Origin: Chondrosia reniformis
Taxonomy: Eukaryota > Porifera > Demospongiae > Chondrillida > Chondrillidae
DNA length: 64,000 nt
NCBI GenBank assembly: GCA_947172415.1
Contig: OX359192.1
Span: forward strand, 8,367,401-8,431,400
Direction: 5' to 3'
This document shows positions 1 through 10,714 of the stretch, in pieces. Made by a program: the position numbers and the translations under genes. How positions within the stretch are numbered: position 1 is the stretch's first letter; each line of letters begins with the position of its first letter. The notes under the pieces are model-generated. The model worked only from the letters and a program-made list of their open reading frames with translations. It had not been told where the DNA came from and ran no database searches.

Positions 1-651
1 CACATAGTACACTGTATAATTCACCTTTCAGTTTTACAGAACAAATTCAAGTATACTTTCAATATTGGTGATGCATATACACAGGGAGGCCATATGCTGT
101 TTTCACAATGCTTCATAAGTGCACTACATTTGAAAGGTATATAATCAAACTAGGAAATACGACTTCTGACACCTTTGTGTAACTCTAGCAACGTCCATCA
201 CTGTTTTTAACTCAAAGTACTTGTTCAAGTGAAGGTGTATCAGTCATATGGGACTGTACTGAAACACCTCTTAAACCACAATGCCACATTTAGTTCGGAC
301 AAGAAGCATAAAAGACTTACTAATAAATCTGCAAGCAGAGAAAATGCTCCCTTTGAGGAAGGTAACCAAGCTTTATTGCCATTGCTCTTCCTTGCTTCCT
401 AATAAACATAGATACAATATAGTGGCTTCCTTTAAAGGAGGAGGGGGGGTGGTGTTCAAAATACACAATAGAAGAAACAATCTAGTTTAATATGAATGTT
501 TGCTAGAAAATTTGGAAATTTGATATTCTTCATTGGAATCAAGGGGGAGCAAGAGAGGGACAAATCCCCTTGCACCCTCCCCCCCCCCCCCTAAAGGAAA
601 TCCTGCATACATGTTAAATATCCTAGTGTTTGTGCTGTTTTGAACACTTAC
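1..651. other. left-edge intron or flank, no gene resolved
   Basis: No coding exon could be supported. The stretch lies downstream (minus sense) of the exon ending at 652, so it is probably intron of the gene that runs off the left edge. It contains a G-run near 437-450 and a long C-run near 578-592. Both are flanked by related sequence (tttcctttA/aaagg), so they form a weak inverted repeat. Confidence 0.4.
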
Positions 652-1610
652 AGCTGTTGGCACAACCAGATACTCCTTGGCAGCTTCTGGGTGTATGTCG
701 GTGACAGCATAAGGTTGTACATTGAGTCTATCACAGTCACTACTTCCTGGAGCTTCTCTTGAGCTCGGTGGAAGTTCCACGTGTATGGACTGATACAACA
801 CATCTTCACTTTGCTGTTTGCTGGCATGTTTACTGATTGCATTTAAATCATTAATAGACATGACATTGACATAAGAATGGTCACCAGTGGTAGCTGGCAA
901 GTTTTCAACTGTTGAACGACGCAAGCTTTTTCTCCAAATCCAAAGACAGGACCACGCTACATCAGATAAAATCCAAATATAAAATGTCATCAGCATTGTA
1001 TATGATGGGATCTACAATTTATACAATTAAGAGCCATTACAAAAGTTTCTGCTACCGAGAAGACCATGGTCATTATTTAGTTGTACATGACATGATGTAC
1101 TAACTCCCACGTGACTACACTCCCACAACTAAAAATGCTTCCTCGTAACTCACAGTATACGTAGGCTATATACATATAGCTTATATTTTGTCATTTATTG
1201 TGTACATAATAAAGACTACGAGCCCAAACCGTGATGGGTTTTTACAAGTCATTAGCAGGGTGTTAAATATGGTACATTTCCATTTTGTATATAGGTTTGA
1301 ATTCGCCGACTCACTTTGCTCTTTTCTAGATCTCCTTTCAAAGAACCACGCCACTGTAATAATTATAGCAGCGATAGCAAGCATGACTAGAATAAAGAGA
1401 GTTGCTCCAATTGCGATCCCTAAAAACGTTCAAACAGTCTCTCAGTGTAGTCTACTTATCCCTTTATAGTAAACATGTATGTTTATATTAACGCGTAAGT
1501 CCCCCTCTTTCTAGGGAAAGTCTAACCATCAAATAACACATGCATTCTGAGTAAGGCTCACCTGCCCTGGTCGCAGGGTCGAGCGTAGCACTAGAATTTG
1601 AAGTACTCAT
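652..1610 (-). CDS. 5' part of a single-pass membrane protein, probably a kinase paralogue (partial)
   Basis: Three exons join in frame: 1610-1562, 1419-1315 and 956-652, giving 153 residues before a phase-0 donor at the left. The chosen ATG (1610) gives a short N-terminus, MSTSNSSATLDPATRAG, with no signal peptide, followed at once by a ~25-residue hydrophobic span (about residues 18-42) and then ERRSRKEQ. The tail carries tyrosine motifs SYVNV, VLYQSI (ITIM-like), QPYAV and KEYLVV. The layout matches the neighbouring kinase gene: the membrane exon starts after a split G codon and the tyrosine-rich exon ends in phase 0 (YLVVPTA here, YTFVPSN there). I therefore infer a paralogous receptor kinase whose kinase exons lie off-window. 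It could instead be a different adaptor-type membrane protein. The next gene's stop lies 329 bp upstream, which limits how much 5' sequence is missing. Confidence 0.6.
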
Positions 1611-1938
1611 GTCTTCTGCTGATAACTAGGACAGGCAATTTTCATTCGGGTTAATATACGTATATACGACTATAGATATTATTGTTTATATTATGCATAC
1701 CGGATACAGTACAGACCTTATATATTACCTATATATTCCAACCATTTTGTATAGCTAAACAGATGGCTTACTATATATAGGTATCTATCGTGTACAAATG
1801 TGCTTTATGATGGTACGTACTTGAATAGCAAGACCAAAACCAAATTTGGTAAAAAAAAAGAATTTCTCTTAGATATTAGTGATTGCATGACCAGCACGCA
1901 GTGTAGGTAATACAAGAAAGATAAACAGTTATTTAATT

Positions 1939-4900
1939 TTAATTCGGATAGTAATATCTCTGCAGATCAAGATACAGTAGATTTCCAAACTGCAATGGAG
2001 ACCCAAGTCTTGTTGCTTTAGACCTCTGTGCCTCTGTTTCCAGACCTTCAGCAGTAATTTCCAAGAGGGATTCTTCTGAACTGGTGAGTTGTTCCAGCAA
2101 CTCTGAAAACTGTGGGCGTTCATGATGGTTGGGGTTCCTATGAAGATCACGGATATAAGGTACCAGCTAGTTTTATTCCATTTGATGTACACCTACCAAC
2201 ACTGTATCATCAGTCTGTATATCTCTCTAGGGCAGCCTGGTGGGGGTGGCTGAACATAGTGTGGCTCCTTAAGTAGCTTCTGAACAGTCTATATACAAAT
2301 ACAGTACACACTTACAGTAAGTATACTGTGCAGCAATCACACAGTTACATTACAAAGGCTATACTCTACACAAGACAATATTAATACCTCTTTTGGGGAC
2401 AATCTTGGAAATGGTTTCTCTCCAAGTGACCAGATCTCAAACATCAACATTCCATAGCTCCACACATCACTAGCTGGGCTGTACTTCTTGTACAGGAGTG
2501 CCTACATCATGTTCAAACGCCAAAAAATGAGATGGATTAAAAATGAGGTGAAGAATGTCCTCACCTCAGGAGCAGTCCATTTAACAGGGATAACGCCTCC
2601 TTTGGAAATGTAGTACTCAGAATCTATGTTCTTTGACATTCCGAAATCTGCAATCTAAAGTAGAAGCAATTAAAATTATTTATGTGAACTATTAGAATGC
2701 AAGTGTTGTTGTTACTTTGCATTTCACGTCTTTGTCAAGTAGAATGTTCCTGGTCGCTAGGTCACGATGTATGAAGCCTTTTTCTGACAAGTACTTCATG
2801 CCATCAGCAATGTTACGGCAGAATTTCAGAAGTGTCTTGGATAGTGTGCTATCACAAAATGTCCCTGGCCTGCAGCATATACAATACAAATGTATACATG
2901 TATTAAGATACAGATAAATTAACTTTAAAACTGACTCTGGTTTTTTCTTTTCAAGATAAGACAACAAATCTCCATTTTGAAGAAATTCCATTACAATCAT
3001 GACCTACACATAATTGGGTATATACAGATAAAATACATGTTTTCTTGGTACAGCCAATATTACACTTACAGGTTCCTTTAGTGTTACTGCCCCAAGACAT
3101 TTGACAATGTGAGCATGTCTAAACTGAGAAAGAACAGCAGCTTCTTGAAGAAAAGCCACCTTATCATTCTCCTCTGCATTCGGCTTTAGCAGTTTGATGG
3201 CCACCTCTTTGGATCCATAGGGGTTTTCCCAAACACCCTTCACAACTGCACCAAAATGCCCAGTCCCAAGTACTGTTCCCCTCCTGTGATACGGTATATC
3301 AGAAAGACATTAGGATTGATACTAATTAAATGATCCATGGAGTGCTCATCACCTGAGGGCATTTCTGGGGATTTCCAGACATTTTCTCTCTGACAACTCA
3401 TCATAGAGAGCACTTAGTTGGCTGGGAGGAGCTTTGAAAGGCTTATTATAAGCAGCATCAGTTTCCTGGCCTAGCAACTATATAGGAGAATGTGTAGGAA
3501 TACATTGCTAAACACTGTACATGCTGTATTGAAGCTCACACAAGGAGGAACTTACTATTGGCTCCATTTCAGCATACATTCCCGAAGTCTGCCAATCTGA
3601 AGGACTTTGACTTCTCAAGGTCTGAATTATATGTAGAAATAAATTATAAAAGTAGCTTCTGTTGCTGTATTTTCAAGAGTTGCTTGTTCGCTCACATTTG
3701 ATGGCACAAAGGTGTAAATCTGCTCAAGACTTAAGGGCTCCTCATTAGAATCATCCATAGTTTGGTACTGGTCTAGTCCCTCATATATGTGCATAGCTTC
3801 CATGGCTCCCTGGTTGCACCACACTTGACCTGCACCATCACTCTGCCTGACTATCCCTTCATAATCATTAGCGGAGAGAGGATAACTGTATTCCTGGGGA
3901 TCAATCTCATTAGTGGTGGAAGTGTTGCTCCAGGTAGTACCAGTGGAATCTGTATGCTCCAGTATGCCTTCATACATTGCTTCACTGCTGTTTGCTGGTA
4001 TTTCTTCATAGGCTGAGTCAGTACCCGTGTGCTCAACAGTAGACTCAAAGTTACCACTGTTGCTAAATAGCAGCGGTTGCAAGCTGTTCACAGTAGCATT
4101 TCCATTTTGAATGTATCTCACATTTGTCACTGGCATAGCTGCTCGCCCCCTCCTGGTGCGAATAACATCCAATTGATCTATGGAGTAGAAAACTACAATA
4201 AAACACTTAGTACATGCAATTTTACTGCTAAATGTACAGTGGTACACGTACATGTCTAGCAGTACATATATACATATATTAAACACACAATACATATATT
4301 ATCGCTGATGAAGACCTATAGGTTGAAAAGTCCTAAAGAATATTTATGTTGCTGAATGTTTAGGAAATCATCATAATCACGTATATAAATTTAGTATGCA
4401 CAGTATATAACATATCTAGTGCTGTACAGCCAGCCATACCAGAATCTCTAGTGTATCTTGCAAACTCAGCATAGTAGCTATCCTTCTTGTTAAGTCTCAT
4501 TCTGATGGCTGCTACTAAACAGACCACAAGCACAACACTCAGTACAAGAAGCAGCAGTACTCCTCCGACTGCTCCACCAATAACGACTGGATTAGAGTTA
4601 ACTCCACCGACTGGAAAAGCATCAAGTACTCCCACAATAGAACTACTCCCTAGGAGGATAGATGATTTGGTACAGTTAGGTATATAATTATACTAATAAT
4701 TACTACCTGGATCTGATAGCAGAGAGCTGGACTTTGTTGGTAGAGAGCTGGACTCTGCTTGCTGAGAGCTGGACTCTGCTTGCTGAGAGCTGGACTCTGC
4801 TGGTTGAGAGCTGGACTCTGCTTGCTGAGAGCTGGACTCTGCTGGCTGAGAGCTGGACTCTGCTTGCTGAGAGCTGGACTCTGCTGGTTGAGAGCTGGAC

Positions 4901-6504
4901 TCTGCTGGTTGAGAGCTGGACTCTGCTGGTTGAGAGCTGGACTCGGGTGGTTGAGAGCTGGACTCTGCTTGCTGAGAGCTGGACTCGGGTGGCTGAGAGC
5001 TGGACTTGGGTGGCTGAGAGCTGGACTTGGGTGGCTGAGAGCTGGACTCGGGTGGCTGAGAGCTGGACTCTGCTTGCTGAGAGCTGGACTCGGGTGGCTG
5101 AGAGCTGGACTTGAGTGGCTGAGAGCTGGACTTGGGTGGCTGAGAGCTGGACTTGGGTGGCTGAGAGCTGGACTCGGGTGGCTGAGAGCTGGACTCAGGT
5201 GGCTGAGAGCTGGACTCGGGTGGCTGAGAGCTGGACTCGGGTGGCTGAGAGCTGGACTCGGGTGGCTGTGAGCTGGACTTGGGTGGCTGTGAGCTGGACT
5301 CGGGTGGCTGAGAGCTGGACTCAGGTGGCTGAGAGCTGGACTCGGGTGGCTGAGAGCTGGACTCAGGTGGCTGTGAGCTGGACTCGGGTGGCTGAGAGCT
5401 GGACTCGGGTGGCTGAGAGCTGGATGCTGCTGATTGAGAGAGAAATCACAAAAAGTAGAAGATAACCAGATCTAAGAAGTAAATTAATGGAAGTGGTGAA
5501 ATATACCATCAATTGTTTAACTCGTATGTATAGATACCAGCTTTCAAATCATATTCACAGACTGCTTCCTGTCACACACACAAACATTATTTATAAATAG
5601 CAATGAATATCATTGAGTCCCTTGGTGGGAGGGCATCTTATAAGGAGTACCACTATGAATATCTTTATAAGACTGCACTGCTTTTATCTTTATACATACA
5701 TTAAATATGAGTACATGACTTCCACTCACCTTCTGAAGCTGATGACACACCAGTTGGTGCAGAGGATGTAGAAGGTATTGGAAGGGTTGGGGACGGAACT
5801 ACATCACAGAGACACACCAATGAACCACTCCTTTTACACAATATATTATAATGGTCACAAACTCACTGAATGACACAGAAATGTAAGGAGAAACTGAACT
5901 GGATGACTCGTAGTCGTCCTTAACATTGGCTGTACTGTCTCGATTGCTACCACTAGTTCTTCGGAAAATGGTAAATGAGGAGTGTTTATCATTCTCTTCC
6001 ATTAGCAGTCTCATACGATGTGTATTTACTGAAAAGCCAACTACGTCTCCTGAAGAGACTGGCATGACTGCAGTGGGTGTAAAGACCTTCCTGGTGCGCG
6101 TTCCATCATCGTCATAACTTGATATATAGGTCTCCGCCGTGACCAGTGTGTACGATGTTACTGTACCGGAAGATGTACCAACTCCTCTCCAGATCTGCAT
6201 TGCAATTGTAGGATTGTCTTCCTCAGATAGGGACATTCCGAGTGTCCATTCCGATACATCTCCGTCACAATCGAAGCTCAACTCAGGAACGATATAGTGT
6301 ACTCCTGCTCTGTTTCTTTCCAAACTGGTAGGTACACTGCTAAAGCCGTCAGTGCACGCTACACATATTTACGGACAAAAGGACTATATAATGTAGGCAG
6401 AGAGGAGTAATAATAGTGTTCTTACCAGACAAGCAACCAGCAGGTAGAAGGAGAAGATTTACCAGTAAGAAGAGCCATCCTTCCTGAAAGAGAAAGGTGG
6501 TCAT
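1939..6504 (-). CDS. receptor tyrosine kinase with repeat stalk
   Basis: Fifteen exons join in frame to 1,058 residues: 6504-6426, 6358-5867, 5798-5730, 5429-4707, 4649-4440, 4177-3696, 3621-3556, 3477-3353, 3283-3070, 3003-2936, 2869-2716, 2654-2565, 2501-2388, 2288-2197, 2137-1939. Order of parts: signal peptide (MTTFLFQEGWLFLLVNLLLL); a beta-type ectodomain of about 165 residues with a C-D-G-D/EW motif and QIWR, resembling modules of sponge surface proteins as I recall them; an S/P/E/Q stalk of about 34 heptads (residues 214-450); a membrane span about 476-503; a tyrosine-rich juxtamembrane region (525-707); the kinase. Kinase motifs seen are GTGHFGAVV, VAIKLL, HRDLATRN, ADFG, VKWTAPE and SDVWSYGM, so all catalytic residues are present. 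It should phosphorylate tyrosines after ligand-driven clustering; the ligand is unknown. The exon 10 donor (GTCAGT) is the least certain junction. Confidence 0.88.
4707..5429 (-). repeat. 21-bp coding minisatellite (stalk exon of the kinase)
   Basis: About 34 tandem copies of a 21-bp unit fill one exon. Read on the minus strand they encode heptads of the type Q-P-P-E-S-S-S, with A or K replacing P or E in some units. There are no stops in this frame, and the flanking splice sites keep the frame on both sides. The plus-strand readings (AESWTLL, LRAGLCW) are shadows. The array is expected to vary in copy number between individuals, always by multiples of seven residues. Confidence 0.9.
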
Positions 6505-6599
6505 CTTAATCTTCGTGTGTGTATTTGCCGCACGCGTGATCAATTATAAGTCGGTGGTCTAGAAAATGAATATTCATATTTAATGTTATTTAAAGAGTT

Positions 6600-6900
6600 G
6601 GAGCACTAGCTAAATCTACATTAAATACAAACTTAATATATAAGGCAAATATATCTCTCCCCTTACATTAGATTTTTGTACATTTAGTTCTGTAACTCTA
6701 CCAAATGGAAAGATATGAAGCTGTAACTTGGTGTCAGCATTCACAGACATCTATTAAGCATGACCAATGAGTTTTGGAAATTTTGATTTATACTCATATT
6801 TGCCCTATCTCTCCCTATACATTAAGTTTACATACTAGGTACATTTAGTTCTGTAACTCCAAGATATAAGACTTTTACTCTCTCATGCTAGAATTTATAT
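6600..6900. repeat. satellite-like units flanking the foldback element (left)
   Basis: Diverged copies of the unit found inside the foldback core: 'ttctgtaactctaccaaatggaaagatatgaagct', 'cagcattcacagacatctatt', 'gccctatctctccc'. The unit is about 155-175 bp. No coding potential is seen. Between the kinase start (6504) and this block there is only short AT-rich sequence. Confidence 0.65.
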
Positions 6901-7019
6901 TAGGAATTAGACTTGCCCCTAATGGACGCTAAATTGCAAAATCGATCACAAACAATCATCAAAAATCAATCGTACGGGCGATAAATATCGGGTCTCGCAC
7001 TATCTCCAAATTTATGCAT

Positions 7020-7360
7020 CATGAAAAGCCGTTCTCCTCCCTCCATTAAGCCTCATACAGGCTTTTATCCATTTTTCACAGTTTTTAGATGGGACGCTAA
7101 AACTGCATACGAGTGTAAAATTGCTTGGAACGACTCGCCGATCTGGAATTAAAGTGAAATAATTTTGACGATTTCTCGAAGATACGTGGGACCAGAAAAG
7201 TCGCTCTCCTCGGCCCATCAAGACACTTACAGGATATTTTGCGCTTTTCCCAGGTTCGAAATGAACCAATAATACTGCGTATGTGTTTAAACTTGCTTGA
7301 AACAATTCCCTGATCTGGAAATAACGAAAAATAAGCACAAAAAGCGTCAACCACAACCGT
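7020..7360. repeat. two diverged ~180-bp direct repeats at the left end of the foldback arm
   Basis: Two adjacent units align loosely: each starts with 'tctcctc...ccat(c/t)aag', continues 'acaggcttttatcc / acaggatattttgcgc', and ends 'cgatctggaat / tgatctggaaat'. The overlapping open frames here are products of this repeat and have no recognisable protein homology. The inner copy is matched in inverted orientation in the right arm (about 9800-9960). Confidence 0.6.
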
Positions 7361-9965
7361 TTTCTTGGGGAAAAAGTTTACTTAAATAGAAGCGCGAAAC
7401 CTTATAAAGTAGGCCTACCTGGACACATCTCTATGGTGGTAGCGGTTCCCATAGGGGTTGGTAGCGCTTAGACTCTGAAGCTGTCTCCTAATCGGTTGGT
7501 GCCATAGAGACGTGCTCACCAATAATCCGGATTTCGGGGGGGTTCCACGTAATGTGGGATTGGCATCTGATATCTTTAAGGATTCATATGAGTCGGCCAT
7601 ATCGAGAAGAACTGGTTCTTCTCACGCAAGTGACACCCAAAGCTCAACTCGGCAGAGCGTTACCACCGATCCCGGCCTCTGAGCGTCGTGGATGGTAGCG
7701 TTCGGTATGGTCCAACTTTTTTTCTTTGGAGTTTCGTTGGCCGTCGATCGGCAAAATTTCACTTTAACGAGATCCATGTTTTATATATGTGGATAGATAG
7801 TACTTCAATAACAATCAAATATTACACGGTGCACATCCCTGTGTATAAAAAATCTCGGAAAGTGTATTAGGTTTTCAGATGTTATAGTGCCGAATTCTGT
7901 CTTTATAACCTACTCAAGGTCGGCCATATATAGTATTACGCAATTTTCCCTCATACATAAGTTCGTATATCCAATGTAAAGACATGAAGCTATGACTTGA
8001 TGTCAGCATTCATAGACATCTATTAACCATTTTTGTTGAGTTTTGTTAAATTTTAATTTTACTCACATTTGCCTCATCTTTCCCCATACATAGATCTAGA
8101 GTTTGCATAGTAGGAATTTATGTACTTTTAGTTCTGTAACTCAATCAAATGGAAAGATATGAAGCTAAGACTTGGTATCAGCATTTCCAGGCATCTATTA
8201 AACATTTCTGTTGAGTTTTGTTAATTTTTATTTTACTCATATTTGCCCTATCTCTTCCCTTCGCCTAGTTGTCCCTATACATTGCAGTTAGTATAATTGA
8301 GTGCTGTAACTCTTCCATATGGAGAGATATGTATCTAAAAATCTAGATCAGTATTCACAGAGATGCATGAAAGGTTTCCAATGAGTTTTGCAAATTTTGA
8401 TATCAGCTCAAATTTGCCCTATCTCTCACCATACATTAACTTTGTATAGCAGTAATTTAAAGTACATTAAGTGCTGTAACTCTTCCAAATGGAGAGATAT
8501 GGATCTGAAACTCTATGTCAGTATTCACAGAGGTGTATGAAAGGTTTCCAATGGGTTTTGCAAATTTTTATATCTACACAAATTTGCCCTATCTCTCACC
8601 ATACATTAACTTTGTATAGCAGTAATTTAAAGTACATTAAGTGCTGTAACTCTTCCAAATGGAAAAACTCTAGCTCAGTATTCACAGAGATGTATGAAAG
8701 GTTTCCAATGAGTTTTGCAAATTTTGATATCAGCTCAAATTTGCCTATCTCTCACCATATATTAACTTTGTATAGCAGTAATTTAAAGTACATTTATGGC
8801 TCTAACTCTGCCAAATGAAGAGATATGGATCTAAAACTCTATGTCAGTATTTACAGAGGTGTATGAAAGGTTTCCAACGAGTTTTGCAAATTTTGATATC
8901 AGCTCAAATTTGCCCTATCTCTCACCATACATTAACTTGCTTTAGCAGTAATATTTAAAGTACATTTATGGCTCTAACTCTGCCAAATGAAGAGATATGG
9001 ATATGAAACACTATGTCAGTATTCACAGAGATGCATGAAAGGTTTCCAAACAGTTTTAGAAATTTTGATTTCTACATAAATTTGCCTTATCTCTCACTAT
9101 ATATTAACTAACCCTAATTGCGTAATACTATAAATGGCCGACCTTGAATAGGTGTAAGAGTGAAAATGCGGTACTGTATATATTTCTGAAAAAATAGAAC
9201 TCTTTGAAAGATTTCTTATACACATGGATATGCACTGTGTAGTACTTGATTGTTGTTGAAGCAGTATCTATCCACATATATTATATGGATGTCGTTAAAG
9301 TGAAATTTTGCCGATCGACGGCCAACGAAACTCCAAAGAAAAAAAGTTGGACCATACCGAACGCTACCATCCACGACGCTCAGAGGCCGGGATCGGTGGT
9401 AACGCTCTGCCGAGTTGAGCTTTGGGTGTCACTTGCGTGAGAAGAACCAGTTCTTCTCGATATATGGCCGACTCATATGAATCCTTAAAGATATCAGATG
9501 CCAATCCCACATTACGTGGAACCCCCCCGAAATCCGGATTATTGGTGAGCACGTCTCTATGGCACCAACCGATTAGGAGACAGCTTCAGAGTCTAAGCGC
9601 TACCAACCCCTATGGGAACCGCTACCACCATAGAGATGTGTCCAGGTAGGCCTACTTTATAAGGTTTTGTGCTTCTATTTAAACAAGAAAATTTCAAAAG
9701 GAAACGATTGTGGTTGGCGCAATTCCATACTTAAGAATAGGGTATTTGCGAGAAAAATGTAGTCAAATTATATCAAGTTAATTCGGGATGAGTGCATCGT
9801 TCCAAGCCATTTTAAAGGTATATCCAGTATTCGTGGTTCATCTAGAAACTGGGAAAAATGGATAGAATCCTGTAAGTGTCTTGATTGGCGGAGGAGACCA
9901 ACTTTTCTGGTCCCATGTAGAAACGATTTTAGCGAGAGGTGTTCCGATATGAACGTAAACTGGTA
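7150..9965. mobile_element. large foldback (inverted-arm) element with satellite core
   Basis: Left arm about 7150-7947 and right arm about 9117-9965 are reverse complements. Matching anchors are 'gggaccagaaaagt', 'atcaagacacttacagg', 'aaataga(a)g', 'aggcctacctggacaca', 'gtgagcacgtctctatgg', 'ggatggtagcgttcgg' and, at the inner ends, 'ggtcggccat..atagtattacgcaatt'. The centre (about 7950-9115) is a tandem array of ~160-170 bp satellite units. No transposase ORF is visible, so the element looks non-autonomous. The same satellite also lies outside both arms. The boundaries are approximate, and I could not identify a clear target-site duplication by eye. Confidence 0.75.
7950..9115. repeat. tandem satellite, ~157-172 bp period
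   Basis: The marker 'tttgccctatctctcaccata' recurs near 8413, 8583, 8741, 8909 and 9081, with two more diverged copies near 8070 and 8243. Other shared words are 'gctgtaactcttccaaatgg', 'agagatatggatctgaaac', 'gtcagtattcacagag' and 'atgaaaggtttccaatgag'. A further copy lies at about 10185-10340 outside the right arm. Confidence 0.8.
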
Positions 9966-10184
9966 TAACCAGCCACACTCAATCTCAATTGCAGTAATAG
10001 CATAATGGCTACCTGCCTCTATGTAAAGACCTTCTGACAGCTGCGTTCTGGACTGTCCCTGCGTGTTTCTAGTTGCCCCATTCATGTCAAAACATTTTAA
10101 CTTGGTATGCCGATAATTTGCATAATAGTATCGCACGATATATATGCTACACCATTTAAGGTCGTATAGAAGTACATTAGAGTG

Positions 10185-10345
10185 CTGTAGCTCTGTCAAA
10201 TGGAGCTGAAACATTATGTAAGTATTCACAGAGATGTATGAAAGGCTTCCAATGAGTTTTGCAAATTTTGATATCAGCTCAAATTTGCCCTATCTCTCAC
10301 CATACATTAACTTTGTATAGCAGTAATTTAAAGTACATTAAGAGG
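10185..10345. repeat. satellite-like unit flanking the foldback element (right)
   Basis: One copy of the same satellite: 'tgctgtagctctgtcaaatgg', 'gtattcacagagatgtatga', 'tttgccctatctctcaccat', 'agcagtaatttaaagtacat'. Nothing coding was recognised between here and the PDXDC1 stop at 10715. Confidence 0.7.
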
Positions 10346-10714
10346 GAAAAATGAATGGAGCATTAAATTCTATGGCAATTGTATATAGATCATCAATCAG
10401 TGGCAGAGCACTGGTGGTCATAAATATGAACTATGTATATGTAGTTGTGATGTGGTTTGATTCTCTTCCTGATGTTTGAGAATGGTTATGCTGCATGGTA
10501 GTTAGGTTATTGCTTCAATGATATTCATAGTTAAATTTCATGATCAGCCTACGTATTTCATGCCAATTCAGTTTGCTATTGTGCATGCAGGCACTGCCGT
10601 CCCTACTTCTAATGTCATTCCATATTTATACGTATATAATCGTTAATGTATACGTATAACATATCAAATATTGTAAATTAAACAACACTAATAATAAGAG
10701 CAAAAAGAATTAAT

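Noticed and set aside
4734..5465. Long plus-strand open frames over the 21-bp repeats (AESWTLL and LRAGLCW type)
   Set aside because: They are shadows of the minus-strand stalk exon, which fits flanking splice sites and frame.
7012..7360. Overlapping minus frames of 114 and 85 codons
   Set aside because: They read through two diverged copies of a non-coding repeat in a foldback arm; no homology.
9365..9470. tRNA-like or SINE head in the shared repeat domain
   Set aside because: I could not fit an A box, a B box or a cloverleaf.
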